A stretch of DNA of 64,000 bases from Psettodes erumei (Eukaryota; Chordata; Actinopteri; Pleuronectiformes; Psettodidae), in the NCBI GenBank assembly GCA_016785225.1, contig JAFBJZ010000328.1:1-64000 (forward strand). Reading direction: 5' to 3'. The number at the start of each line of letters is the position of its first letter. The stretch's first letter is position 1. Shown here one piece after another: positions 48,553 to 61,309 of this stretch. A model generated the notes under the pieces. It ran no database searches and was not told the DNA's origin. It saw only the letters and a program-made list of their open reading frames with translations. A program made the position numbers and the translations under genes.

Positions 48553-51500
48553 ATGTCAGTTGTCGGGTTTGACGTCGGGTTCATGAACTGCTATGTAGCG
48601 GTAGCCAGAGCCGGAGGGATCGAAACAGTCGCTAACGAATACAGCGACCGATGTACACCGTAAGTACGGGCTCGTCCGCGTGTGCGGTCGTATGACCTGC
48701 CTTCCGAGAGTAGACGCGAAATACGAACGGATCCATTTCTGTACATCACAATACTGAGCGGGGCTAACGTGACTAGCTACCTGGCTACCCGTTAGCATGC
48801 TAACGGATTTCACAACAGGAAGCAGCATGTGAGTGCTAAAGCTAATGGTAGCCGAAGGGAAACCTTTGTGGGCAGAAAGAAATCCCGGGGCCGCTTCGCG
48901 GGCTGGACTCTCCTACGTCGCGTCCCCTTACAGTAATATCGTCGAGATTAGATTGAGACTTCCGATAAATGACCTCCCGGTCAGGTGATGATTATTATTT
49001 TTTTGCTGCAGGCATGAATGAGCGCATGATGGGAGGAGGCCGGATTGGGGCTGTCAAAACGGCTTGGGCAATCCGCTGTACTTCATTTTCGAGAGCCATA
49101 GAGCTCAGAAGACATCGAGATATTAGCGTTGATTATATGTGCAAACATGATCAATGCTAATTACTTGAAGTAGTCGCTATCACTATTATTTAGCTTCTCA
49201 TTACTGGTTGCATCAGCCTCGTATAAAGCTGCATCATTGAGGAGAAAAAAAAAACTGTTGCGGAAGAAATCACTGAGTTGTGTTGTCTCATTTCAGAGCA
49301 TGTGTTTCTTTTGGACCCCGGAATCGCTCGATCGGTGCAGCTGCGAAAAGCCAGGTATGTTTTCGCGGGGAGTCTTGGGGAACACGATCGCTGACCTGAC
49401 AGAAGTGTGTTTCCACAGTCCTTTTAGAGCAGGGGCGCAGCACCAGCACAAGCCTTGAAGTCATGAGTGCACGATTTGCCCAGCTCTGCGCACAGTTTAA
49501 CAGAAGAGTCTCCCCCCCCCCTTTTTTTTCTGTTAAACAGGTCGTTACAAACTGCAAGAACACAGTCCAAGGGTTCAAGAGGTTTCATGGCAGGGCGTTT
49601 TCAGATCCCTATGTGCAGGGCCTCAAAAACAGCTTGGTCTACGATATTGCACAAATGCCTACAGGAACGACTGGCATCAAGGTAAAAGAATGAACAAGAT
49701 TCACAGTGAAAGCCGCACGTTAGCATGTACAACTTGAGCCCCGAGTCGTAATCGAACGATGTCTCAGTCTCCACTTGTCTGCCAATTTGACTGTTGCTGA
49801 AGGTGATGTACATGGAGGAGGAGAAGGTGTTCAGCATTGAGCAGGTCACCGCCATGCTGCTGACCAAGCTGAAGGAGACGGCAGAGAATGCGCTGAAGAA
49901 GCCCGTGGCTGACTGTGTCGTGTCTGTAAGTAGCGACGCTTGAGGCCCCAGGTTTGATCTAACTACAGGTCTAACCCAGCACTGAACACCTGTGTGAGTG
50001 TGCAGGGTGTCTAAAAAAAAAAAACAACCCTCTGTTTCATTCATACTATTTGTTGTAACCAGGTTCCCTGCTACTACACTGATGCTGAGAGGAGATCAGT
50101 GGTAGATGCTGCTCAGATTGCTGGACTCAACTGCCTGAGGCTCATGAACGAGACGACTGCAGGTCTGTGCCAGGATTTGTTTGTGGTTGGGGTTTCGGGC
50201 GGGGATGCGCATGATGTTGGTGATCGCCGTGGCTGCCTCTCTCTCTGCTGCCATCCCAGCACTTGTTGGCTGGATTAATAATTGAACGATTTCCTTTGCA
50301 GTTGCATTAGCGTATGGGATCTATAAACAGGATCTCCCCGCTCCCGAGGAGAAGGCCAGAAACGTGGTGTTTGTGGACCTGGGCCATTCTGGATACCAGA
50401 CATCAGTGTGTGCCTTCAACAAGGGCAAACTTAAGGTGTGTGTAAATCAACATACTATAAATTTCTGCTTTAGAGGCTTTGTTTCATGACTGCTTCCCTC
50501 TCTTGCCTCCTCTCCACATCTCTCAGGTCCTTGCTACAGCCTGTGACCCGGAGTTGGGAGGAAAGGACTTGGATGAAGTACTGGTGAAGTATTTCTGCGA
50601 GGAATTTAGCAAGAAGTACAAGCTTGATGTCAAGTCAAAGCCCAGGGCCCTGGTCAGGCTGTACCAGGAGTGTGAAAAGCTGAAAAAACTGATGAGCGCC
50701 AACTCCTCAGACCTGCCGCTAAACATCGAGTGCTTTATGAATGACATTGACGTCTCTGGAAAACTGAACAGGTGGGCCAAGAAGAGATTATTTAGTTTTT
50801 TTTTCAACTTTTTCTCTCCTACGCATGATTTCTATCCACCGTCTTTTACTTTGAGATTCTCTTTAAGCGATTTCCACCTTTTCTCTTGCACAAGGGGTCA
50901 GTTTGAGGAGATGTGTGCTGACATCTTGACCCGAGTAGAGCCTCCACTGCAGAGTCTGCTGGAACATGCCAGTGAGTGTTCCGCCAAACTATTCCTTCCC
51001 TCTGTTCTAAAGAATGAAACGTTCACTCATTCATCAGCTTACGTGAGGCTAAAAACTGTGTTTTCTGTTCCATAAGAACTGAAAAAGGACGACATCTATG
51101 CAGTTGAGATAGTGGGCGGCGCTTCCCGGATCCCCGCCGTCAAAGAGAGAATCAGCAAATTCTTTGGAAAGGAGTTGAGCACTACACTGAATGCTGACGA
51201 GGCTGTGGCCAGAGGATGTGCTCTGCAGGTTTGTCGCACTTTAAAAAAAAAAAAAAAAAAAAAAGCTGTTCTCCACCTCTCGCAAAGAAATCGCCTCTTA
51301 CCGGCACACGACAGAACCTGTGGCTCGAACGAGCATCCGTTCAAAACAATGCGTGGATGGTTGTTTTTGTTTCTGAAGACGCGTCTTGTTTTCTTTTCAC
51401 TTCCTTCCCCACTGCACCCATTGAAATACTGGCCGTGTGTCCGCAGTGTGCGATACTGTCACCCGCCTTCAAAGTGCGTGAATTCTCCATCACAGACATC

Positions 51501-53984
51501 GTTCCCTATCCCATCTCACTGAAGTGGCATTCTGCTGCAGAGGATGGTGTGAGGTAAACAACTTTCTTCTTTTTCTTACATTTTTTTTCCCTCCTTACTG
51601 TCCCTGATCTCAACTATTTCATGTGGTTATTTTTCTGACGTTCATTTGTGGCAGTGATTGCGAGGTGTTTCCCAAGGACCATGCGGCACCTTTCTCCAAA
51701 GTGCTGACCTTCTACCGGAGAGAGCCATTCTCTTTGGAGGCCTACTACAATTGCCCCAATGAGCTGCCCTACCCTGACCCCACCATTGGTTAGCAACCAA
51801 AGCTTCCTTAGCGATTTCCATCTGGGGACACAAATATTCCAAAACGTGCTCGGCACAAACAGAGCTGATTTGCTTCATGACTCTTTTTTTTTTCTACTTC
51901 CCCGACAGGTCAGTTTCTGATCCAGAAGGTTGTCCCACAAGCATCTGGGGAAAGCTCCAAGGTGAAAGTTAAAGTGCGGGTGAACATTCACGGTATCTTC
52001 AGTGTGTCCAGCGCCTCCTTGGTTGAGGTGCAGAAGTCCGATGAGGCCGAGGAGCCCATGGAGACGGAACAGGCCAACGACAAAGACGGGAGGTACTTCA
52101 CCCACAACGAGCGCCCGTTTCCTCCCGTCAGAGAGCGTACGCCGGGCATCGGCTGAACACGCGTGCAACCGTTTGTGCTTCTGCTTTCAGAGCAAGATGC
52201 AGACTGATCAGGATGAGCCGCAGGGACAGGCGGACGGTCAGAAAGAAATGGAAGAGAAGGCGCCACGTGAGAATGAAGAGATGGAGGTAAGATGCAGGTT
52301 CCTGTGTAAAGGTGGTGTTCACAAGGAGATACAGCCCACAAAAAAAAAAAGTTCCATTAAACTGGCAAGTCACCGTATGACTTCTTTCATTTTGAGTGAT
52401 GTTTTGAACTTCCGTGCCTATTCCCTCGCTCTCTTTAGACCACCACAGAGGAGGGCAAAGGCGAGAAGAAGTCTGACCAGCCCCCGCAAGCCAAAAAGCC
52501 CAAAGTCAAAACAAAAGTGCTGGAGCTTCCGATTGAAAACAGTCCACAATGGCAGCTGGCCAACGACATGCTCAATCTGTTTGTAGAAAATGAGGTAATC
52601 AAGCTTTCCAGCCGCGACATGCACACACGACTGAATTTGCCCGCCAAGCTGCCGTCTGCCGTCTCTTATCTATTTCTAAGTGTTTTGTCAGTTACCGTTG
52701 CTGTTTGGGCTCTCCTCAGGGTAAGATGATCATGCAGGACAAGCTGGAGAAGGAGAGGAATGACGCCAAGAATAACGTCGAGGAGTACGTGTACGACATG
52801 AGGGACAAACTGCACGGGATGCTGGAGAAGTTTGTCAGCGAATCTGTGAGTAAACGGTCACTTCTCGCTGGCTGCAGAGGAAGTCAAGGCTGTCGCCTGG
52901 TAAGGACTGTACAACATTGCGTGTCGTGTCGTTGTCTGTATTTTCAGGACCGAGATGCTCTGTCATTAAAGCTGGAGGACACTGAGAACTGGCTGTATGA
53001 AGATGGAGAGGATCAACCAAAACAAGTGTACATTGACAAACTGGCAGAGTTAAAGGTAATCGTTGCTACAGCAATTGCTTCCTCCTCCACTGATGGATCG
53101 ACATTTTGATACTGACATGTTTATTGCGTGCTCTGCAGAAACTTGGCCAGCCCATCCAGGAGAGGTACACGGAGGCTGAAGAGAGACCTAAAGCGTTCGA
53201 GGAGCTGGGAAAACAAATCCAGCAGTACATGAAATTTGTTGAAGCGTACAAAATGAAGGTAAAGCTACAGGCTTTTTAAAAAGAGAATATTACGTACTGG
53301 GGACGGTTTAAAATTACATTAAAAAATAAACATAATAATGCCTGCGGTAATGAGTAATACTTATCTTCCGTGGATTTCCAGGAGGAGCAGTACGACCATT
53401 TAGAGGAGGCCGATGTCAGCAAAGTGGACAAACTGAACAGTGACGCAATGATCTGGATGAACAGTACCATGAACCAGCAGAGCAAACAGAGCTTGACGGT
53501 GGACCCCTCTGTCAAAGTCAAAGATATTAAAGCAAAAACAAGGGTGAGAGTCCCATGCATGAGATCATCCTAAGACCAGAGCACTGACAAAAGTGATGAT
53601 AATTGCAGGAAATGTGTTTAAAAAAGGAACCTCTTGTTCATCACATGTGTGAGCTGTGTAAACACGAGTCATTGACAATTATCTCGCAGGAACAAGTATA
53701 CATTTGGTGCCTATATTGGAATTCTGCACTGGGCCAGGCCATTACTTCATGTTCTGTCCTTTTGTATGATTTTCCAGGAGCTGTTCTCTGCTTGCAACCC
53801 CATTGTGACCAAGCCCAAACCCAAGGTGGAGCTTCCCAAGGAGGACACGCCTGCCGAGCAGAACGGGCCCGTCAACGGGCAGGAGAAAGCCCAGGAGGCG
53901 AGCGCAGACAAGGGAACGGCCGAGAGCACGGGCAACCCCACCTCAGAAACAACAGACAGCAAGCCCGAAATGGACCTTGATTAA
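48553..53984 (+). CDS. hspa4: Hsp110-family chaperone HSPA4 (Apg-2)
   Basis: A cytosolic Hsp110-class protein that serves as nucleotide exchange factor for Hsp70 in folding and disaggregation. Nineteen coding exons start at 48553, 49297, 49541, 49803, 50063, 50302, 50527, 50895, 51077, 51447, 51655, 51909, 52193, 52439, 52720, 52948, 53139, 53382 and 53778, with the stop at 53982-53984. In-frame total is 844 aa (human 840, from memory). Landmarks: MSVVGFDVGF ATPase start; NTVQGFKRFHGRAFSDP; MNETTAVALAYGIYKQDLP; IVGGASRIPAVKERISKFFG; VREFSITDIVPYPISL (substrate domain); the acidic Hsp110 insertion (about 500-570); the C-terminal PKPKVELPKED tail. The exon 12/13 junction is uncertain: the frame closes only if the acceptor is the second AG of CAGAG (52191-52192). 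Preserved linkage to uqcrq supports hspa4 over hspa4l. Confidence 0.95.
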
Positions 53985-55434
53985 AGCAGCTCAGCGCCTC
54001 CCCACAGCAAAGCTGAAAGGCGAGTGTGCTGCTTCAGATTGAGATGCAGCCCGGGTGTATATCAGAGCAGGCGAAACTGCACTCCACGGTCAAAAGCAGG
54101 CAGGGTTATTGGCACACTGAGCCCAGCTCCTGACGGTATCTCTGTCTGGTGACATAGCATGCCCTCTCTCTTTCTGGATGACATAAATCAAAAGCCAGCC
54201 GCAATAAGCCTGTTTGACGATGAGCGCTGTACACATGATGGTATTTATTTCTGTTGTGTGCTCTGTAAGTGTTCTGGTCTGTGTCACAATATGGTTTTAA
54301 TAAAGTTATTGAAAATCACTCGCAACATCTTCATGGCTTCGGTCAAATAAACCCATGTTTTTACATGGATACTGCTACTTTCCAGCTCACTTACTTGGTC
54401 CTATTTCTGTGAACGTGCTACACAATTTACATTCCACCATTAAACAATCGTTACACGAAAAGGGTTCCGGATGACCAAATCTTTTTATTAATTTAGGCTC
54501 CATGTCTCTAAAAAGAAAACAAGCATCGTTTTAGGAAAAAGCTAAATTAATAAATATGTGAGGTTTTGGCTTGAGTGTGGTTAGTGTATTTTGGGCTCGT
54601 GACCTCGTATTTCTAAAACCAGGACCACGGCCCAGCTAACTGGATCCCATATATTCCTTTACTGGGTCATTTTAAAATCATATAATTAAATCGTCGTAAA
54701 TATTTAGCCAAATGAAGACCACAGAATAAGAAGAAGAAGATGTGATGAGAAGATTGAATTAGTTACGTCGACGCGCAGAAAGTATTCTGTTACCTAGCAA
54801 CCGCTACTTACCCTCTGCTGAGAATAAATTAAACTTGGTTAAAGTTTCGTGGGAATCTTTTCTTGTTGCGCTCTTAATACATATAGTTAACTATGAGGCT
54901 GTGGTGTTGTTAAAAGCTGTAAACCACTCCACATACCAGAGGAGTTTTGTCATTTAATGGCGCCTACGGAAACTTTGGACTTAAGCTATTTGGTCGGAGC
55001 TACCCCCCGACTTAGCTTACGAGCTAACTTACGTCGAAAGTGGAGTTCAACGTCACCTCCGCGGCGGAGAGGCCGTTAGCGTCTGACTGCGCGAATCACA
55101 TGATCCGTCCAGATCCTGCGTGCTCGCAATAAAAGCTGCAGACATCCCGGAGGTGCAGTTGGATGCACTGACCGTGTTCTGTGTGTTTTAGTGGGACGAT
55201 AACGCCGCATATAAACTTTTTGGGCACACTCGGGGGCTGCGTGAAAACCGATGTTGTTGTTTTTAGCGAACCTGACGGCGATCGCTTCTTTAAGTGTCGC
55301 TGGATGATACAGTTTTCGCGAGGAGTCTAAAGTCTGGTTTAGGTGTGTTTTTGCCCTGAGCTGCTTCGACGCCCAGTTCTCTCAGGCAAAGCCAACCGGG
55401 TCCATTTCCTTTTTATTTTAATTTCTCCAGCACG
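53985..55434 (+). other. hspa4 3' UTR and gnpda1 5' region
   Basis: The hspa4 3' UTR is about 0.3 kb, to AATAAA at 54299-54304. Then come 0.7 kb of AT-rich sequence and a CpG-richer zone (54.95-55.4 kb) that should contain the gnpda1 promoter and non-coding first exon. An acceptor CTCCAG ends at 55430, just before the start codon. No other gene is seen. Confidence 0.5.
54299..54304 (+). terminator. hspa4: hspa4 poly(A) signal AATAAA
   Basis: Canonical hexamer 315 bases after the hspa4 stop codon, within TTTTAATAAAG. Confidence 0.7.
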
Positions 55435-55664
55435 ATGAAGCTGATCATACTCAATGACTATGACCTGGCGAGCGAGTGGGCTGCAAAGTACATCCGAAAC
55501 AAGATTCTGCTCTTCAAACCTGGCCCGGGCAGATATTTCACCCTGGGGCTTCCCACAGGTAAGTGGAAGCTGGAAAATCCCCCAGCACACTTCGTCTTCG
55601 ACTTTCATTTTGAGATATTGTTTGCTGAAAACTCACACAGCATCCCCCCCCCCCCCCCAGACAC

Positions 55665-55712
<48 letters not shown>

Positions 55713-57409
55713 TTCCGTGTCGGAGATAACCAGTAGGCTTTCCGTTACACAATTGAAAATGCCGAATTTATACTAAAAAGGTAAACTGTGATCAGCTTAC
55801 ACAAAAAGTAAATACACATATAAAACATTAGATGAACGGATCTGTAAGATCTGCACTTTGTCTCATCAGTGCAGACTGGGAACTGAAAATCAAACAAATG
55901 CATTATATTCCGTGACCCTACGTGCCCGGCATCTACACTTGAGCCTCCAAATAACCTGCACAGCCATCACAAATAAATGTAACTGGAGTTAAAGGAAACG
56001 TTCTCCTCATTTACCTAGGAGAGCAATTGTATGAAATGTTCCAAAAGCGAAAGCATTATGGCTCAGAACATAAGTAAAGTGCTCAGATGAACTTTGCTAG
56101 TTTTCCCACTAACTTGCCCTTCAGACCTTTGAATCATGACCTTTTTTTCTGTATTCCTCCAGGAAGCACGCCTTTGGGTTGCTACAAGAAGCTGATTGAG
56201 TACTACAAGAACGGGGAAATCTCATTCCAGTATGTAAAGACTTTCAACATGGACGAATACGTGGGTAAGGCTTCACCGCTCTTTCTCCGCACATGCACGC
56301 CGACGAATCCTTGATGTTATCTTGGCATAAGAAACTGTCGTAAAATCCCGTGTAGGACTTCCCAGAGAACACCCTGAAAGCTACCACTCCTTCATGTGGA
56401 ACAACTTCTTCAAGCACATAGACATAAAAGCAGAGAACACCCATATACTCGACGGCAACGCCGCCGATCTGCAAGCCGAGTGCCAAGCCTTTGAGGAAAA
56501 GATAACAGCTGCCGGGGGGATTGAGCTCTTTGTTGGAGGTCAGGAGGTCACAGTGTTGATAGTGAATGTACTGCAATCAAGTGGTTATGCAGTCACTGTT
56601 GATCTTACTCTAAAATTCAAACTCCTCTTTCTTTCCTACGTCAGGTATTGGACCCGACGGCCACATTGCCTTTAATGAGCCTGGCTCAAGCTTGGTGTCC
56701 AGGACCAGGGTGAAGACGCTGGCAAAGGACACTATCATGGCTAACGCCCGATTCTTTGATGGGGATCTTTTAAAGGTGCCCACCATGGCTCTGACTGTGG
56801 GAGTGGGCACCGTCATGGACGCCAAAGAGGTTAGAAGCCCGCATTGTCTACGTCAGGATTGATCATTTGGTATCAGATCTTTGCTTTGAGTTGCACAACA
56901 GTGCACTGCTGGGTGATCTTAACATCTTTCCGACGCATCAAAAAGCATTCGGTTTAACGTTGCTCGCGCTCAGCCCGAGAGGCCAAAGGTCACATTTTGA
57001 ATCTTTTCTCAGGTCATGATTCTCATCACTGGAGCACACAAGGCATTTGCTTTATACAAAGCTATAGAGGAAGGTGTGAATCACATGTGGACAGTTTCTG
57101 CGTTCCAGCAGCACCCACAGACTGTTTTTGTATGTGATGAAGACGCCACCCTGGAACTGCGGGTCAAAACTGTGAAGTACTTCAAAGGTGAGACCAAATC
57201 ACAATGCTAAAATCACAGTCTTTCACTTGTCATAGATTGTAACCTAGGATGGATTAAGATATTTAAAATAAAAAATAATGAATGAAAAATATTTGCAAAA
57301 CATTTACACAATCATATAAAAAAAGCTGAGTCTTGCTCTTTCTTCAGGGATGATGCATGTGCACAACAAGCTGGTGGAGCCACTTCCCTCCAGCCCGAAG
57401 AAGAACTGA
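55435..57409 (+). CDS. gnpda1: Glucosamine-6-phosphate deaminase 1
   Basis: Catalyses glucosamine-6-phosphate + water to fructose-6-phosphate + ammonia in the cytosol, linking hexosamine and glycolytic metabolism. Six coding exons: 55435-55558, 56163-56264, 56356-56538, 56645-56829, 57013-57187 and 57348-57409, giving 276 aa. The NagB-type active site is intact at the classical numbering: Asp72 (FNMDEY), Asp141 and His143 (IGPDGHIAF), Glu148 (FNEPGSS). Other landmarks are LGLPTGSTPLGCYKKLIEYY and HMWTVSAFQQHPQTVFVCDE. The length equals human GNPDA2 (276) rather than GNPDA1 (289), and the N terminus NDYDLASEWAAKYI also resembles GNPDA2. The adjacency to ndfip1 is the human GNPDA1 arrangement, so I assign gnpda1 on synteny. 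An acceptor sits 4 bp before the ATG. Confidence 0.85.
55644..55710. repeat. Poly(C)15 and (CA)n microsatellite
   Basis: A 15-base C-run (55644-55658), then 22 CA units (55667-55710), in the first coding-side intron of gnpda1, 85 bp after the donor. Confidence 0.9.
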
Positions 57410-58566
57410 TCTGAGATCTCTGTCAAACGTTGTCTATTCATGTATTCATTTTTCCAAAACATTAACACTCCAGTGATTCCTTCATCTTCTGACACATTGA
57501 TGGACATCAAGCAGTGCCTGGATCTGACCACAACTAATCTCTTTAGAAATAATCCGGTGCTGGTGAAGCACAGGTTTATAAATGGCCAGGTGATTCTTCA
57601 TACAGCTGTTCTATTCATTTGTTTCTTTGTAATAAAATGCTTTCATATTTTATACCTCGACTGTATTTTGGGACGGTGCTGTGGTGTTCACTTTTTTCCT
57701 GCCGTCACATGACAACACGGAACAATGTATGTTGCCTTTAAGTACACCTTGTAATCCTCTACTTCCAAGGTGAATCGGGAAGTCACAAATGCAACAAACT
57801 GATTCCATGTTATATACAGGACATTCAAAACTGCAGCTTTATGCGCATAAGAGAAATGGGGGACCGTAGACCCCTTGTACACAGCCATGGAATATCCGGA
57901 GTAGGTTTCCTCAATTACTGCAGCGAAGTGCGGTTTCAATGTACTCCTACTTTACTAGACGACGGGATTATTTTTCCGCTGCTTTGTACCTCCTAAAGGA
58001 TATGTGCCGAAAACGTACGCTGCAGATGGAAGAAATGCCATCTATACATTTTACAGACAAACCCTATGATCAGCTCACGAAATGCAGTGCATTGTTGACT
58101 ATATTTTCCACTGATTCCTACAGTAAAAAATAGTTTTCTACATGTTGACGATCTACAATGTGAGAATACCATCAGAGTTGTAGTGCCACGGTGATGGTCA
58201 TCTACATTCCGTACTTTCACCTTTGATATTAAACCATATTTTACCCACATTGTTTTATAAGCTCTAATGGAATACTTTATAAAAACAGACTATATTTTAC
58301 TCTGTGGTACTGGACACAAATACCGAAATCGTTTTCCTTCCCACTTTATCGACTCCTTCATGCGCGAACAACTCGTTCATGAAACTTCCGACAGTCCGTG
58401 AAGGCAGCGTCAGAGCCAGACACACTCAGGAGGGGAGAGGAAGAGAGATGGCCGACTAGGAGGCAGCCTTACTTCTGCTACTTCGTCGGCGACGTTCCCC
58501 TTTTATACGACGCATCTGGAGTCGGGGAGAGGAACCTAATACCGAATATTTCGCTCCTCTTCCGCA
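57410..58566 (+). other. gnpda1 3' UTR and ndfip1 upstream region
   Basis: AATAAA at 57631-57636 is the likely gnpda1 poly(A) signal, 0.22 kb after the stop. Then come 0.7 kb of AT-rich sequence with no convincing gene on either strand. From about 58.38 kb, CpG-richer sequence forms the ndfip1 5' UTR and promoter. Confidence 0.5.
57631..57636 (+). terminator. gnpda1: gnpda1 poly(A) signal AATAAA
   Basis: Canonical hexamer 222 bases after the stop codon, in a T-rich context. Confidence 0.65.
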
Positions 58567-61309
58567 ATGGCAGAACAGAACAGCAACGTCAGATATCAGG
58601 AGGTAGGTCACCGTTTTGCTGCCACGCTAAAATGCGGCTAACAGTTAGCTGGCCGTTCCCCGGTCAGCTACCACCATCAACATTATCCCGTCACAGAGGA
58701 AAACAACGAGCCACGCCGACACTTGTTGACGGACGGGCCCGACGTCTCGAGGAACAGTTTAGGCTCACACCACAAGCATTTGTACTGGTATAGGAATATA
58801 TATATATACATACAGAAATCATATTCATAAGTCTATCTCGTGTAACTTGAAGCCCGTGTGACCCATTTTCACGCAGCAGCGAGTTAGTTCGCGTTAACTG
58901 GTATCGGCAGGCCCGAACAGCGGTTCTGCGTGCTGTCAGCTTTCCCCAGGATTGACCCGGGACTGTCAGACTACCTGCCGGTCCCAGATCAGTCGTCGGG
59001 CCGCCCCTTCAGGTTACTCCAACTCAGACGGAGCGGGATCGGAATATTAATACGGAGGTGCAGCCTGCTCGTCCATTGATTTGCAGTAATTAATATGCAG
59101 GCGATGCGCGTCTCGGTGCAGGGTTTATGGTTCAGCTGTGGCTATGTGGTTTTGGCGACGTATCAGAGGAAAAGGAGAAGGAAAAGGAACAGCGCCTCTG
59201 ATCCCCACTGTGAAAACACCTGGCTGTGGACACGTCCATCACGGACACTTGTTGCGTAACAGGCGCAAGTGTCAGTGCCGCTGCTTGACCCCGCCCCCAG
59301 CCTGTGCGTGCTGCGGCCAGGATGCGCTTTGTGTCTCAGGCCTGGTTTCAGTTTGACCCAAGTCGTGTTGTCACTTATTAACTTTTCCTTCAGCTGGTGA
59401 ACGAGGAGGAGCCCGCCCAGCCGTCCCAGGAGGGCCCCGGCCAGGACGCGCCGCCCCCCTACAGCAGCGTCGCTGCAGCAAACGCAGGTCAGAAACATTC
59501 AGGTGCCACTATATAAGATGAATCAGAGGCGGAGGAAATACCCACATCGTGCTACTAGGGTGGCACTGAGGAGAGTGCATATCTCTGGCAAGGGCAAACT
59601 ACCCTACGTATGTCGCAGTCAGATACTGCAGTTTCATTTATTATGTTTTCTGCGTATTTAAAAATCGCTTTTCGAAATTTAATGTGATGCAGACACAAAA
59701 ATGGCGGCGCCTGTTTTATGGAATCCTCCCAGCTTGTGTATCCGCAGCTGCGATTCGGTTTCTGTTTCGAATGCTCTTTTTTGGGAAGAGGGCCGACGTC
59801 CCTAATCTCACCTCTTACGGGGGCAAAGTTCAGCAGCGCGTTGCGTAAGCGGGCGCAGCCCCCCAGCCCTCCCTTCCGGGCCGCGTCCCGTGATCGGGTC
59901 CAATACGCTTTGTGTTTGGACAACGAGAGCAAGGGGTTGTGGACGGCTGCCAGACGACCCAGATAAACATCTGGGCCTGCACGGGACGGAGCATCAACAG
60001 TAATGGACACGAGTACGTACAGCTAATGTCTCTCTTCCTGCTGTAACTCATCCCTCCCCCGGGGAGGGGAGGTTTTTATGAGTCGCCGCTGCTGCCCTGC
60101 TCTTCAGGAAGCGGAAGTAGAGATTTTGGCCAGTCAGCAGTCAAACCTCCCTCGGGGTTGCCCGTAACATTTTCGGCACAAATGCATCTCGCCCTATTTG
60201 AATCAAAGTCACGTTTTGTGGCCTTCTCCGTCTGTGCTGTGAAGTCGATGAATTATGAATATGATGCGCCGACTGAAAATCAACACGGCGCCGTCGTTTG
60301 CTTGTGTCCTCCGCAGCTTTCTTTGAGTACAAGGAAGACGGAGGGAGATTTCCCAACCCTCCCTCTTACAGCGTTGCCACCACTCTGCCCTCCTACGACG
60401 AGGCCGAGAGAAGCAAAGCGGAGGCGGCCATCCCCCTGGTCAGCGGCAGAGTCACGGTACGTCTCCCGCATCATTCGGAAAAACCTCCGCCGCGGCCAAG
60501 CGTCTCGTGTCGGCGCGGCACCCGCGCTGCCGTAACGCGCCCTACGTATTCTCTGTCCACCGCTGCAGGAGGACGACTTTGTGGCCAGAGACGACTTCGA
60601 AGATGCCGACCAGCTGCGGATAGGAAACGACGGCATCTTCATGCTCACCTTCTTCAGTAAGACCCTGAACCCGATCGCGTCGTCGGCCTCGGTCCCTTCC
60701 GTCTCAGCGACGTTTGGGAGAGCGGCGACGCCTCCGTCGTGCGTGTTCGGAAAATGCTGCCCCTCTCATCTCTTGCGGTCTCCCTCCGTCCGACAGTGGC
60801 ATTCCTCTTCAACTGGATCGGCTTCTTCTTGTCGTTCTGTCTGACCACGTCGGCGGCTGGGCGATACGGGGCCATCTCTGGCTTCGGCCTGTCCCTCATC
60901 AAATGGGTCCTCATTGTCAGGGTACGAGCCGTTTAGGAATAACAACAAAAAAAAAAAAGGTGTGAACGTTCAAGATACACACAGGAAGATAATGTTTTTG
61001 TTTTTTTTTCCTGTTTCTACAGTTCTCCACCTACTTCCCTGGTTACTTTGATGGGCAGTACTGGTTGTGGTGGGTGTTCCTGGCCCTGGGTAAATGAGGA
61101 TTTTCTTGAGCAGCATTTTCCTGCAGTCGCGTTGTTCGGTAACTGCCTCGCGCTGCGCGGGTTTTAACGTCTTTTGTCGCACATCTTCTCTCTGGACCAC
61201 AGGCTTCATGCTGTTCATCAGAGGCTTTGTTAACTACTCCCGAGTGCGCAAGTTGGCTGACCCCACCTACGCCACGCTCCCCCGAACAAGGGTACTCTTC
61301 ATCTACTAG
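58567..61309 (+). CDS. ndfip1: NEDD4 family-interacting protein 1
   Basis: A Golgi/endosomal membrane adaptor that recruits and activates NEDD4-family HECT ubiquitin ligases. Seven coding exons: 58567-58602, 59394-59487, 60317-60456, 60569-60656, 60797-60921, 61023-61089 and 61203-61309, all in phase, giving 218 aa (human 221, from memory). Motifs: WW-binding PPPY (32-35), PPSY (58-61) and LPSY (67-70), then LRIGNDGIFMLTFF leading into three transmembrane helices (about 108-205), and the C-terminal LPRTRVLFIY. The start MAEQNSNVRYQE differs from the longer mammalian N terminus but reaches the same conserved NEEE segment. Order gnpda1-ndfip1 matches human 5q31.3. Hexamers GCTAAC/GTTAGC sit just after exon 1. 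Confidence 0.95.

Noticed and set aside
57688..57939. 83-codon minus-strand frame between gnpda1 and ndfip1
   Set aside because: The peptide looks less repetitive than most, but no family, splice sites or promoter support it and it is short enough to be chance.
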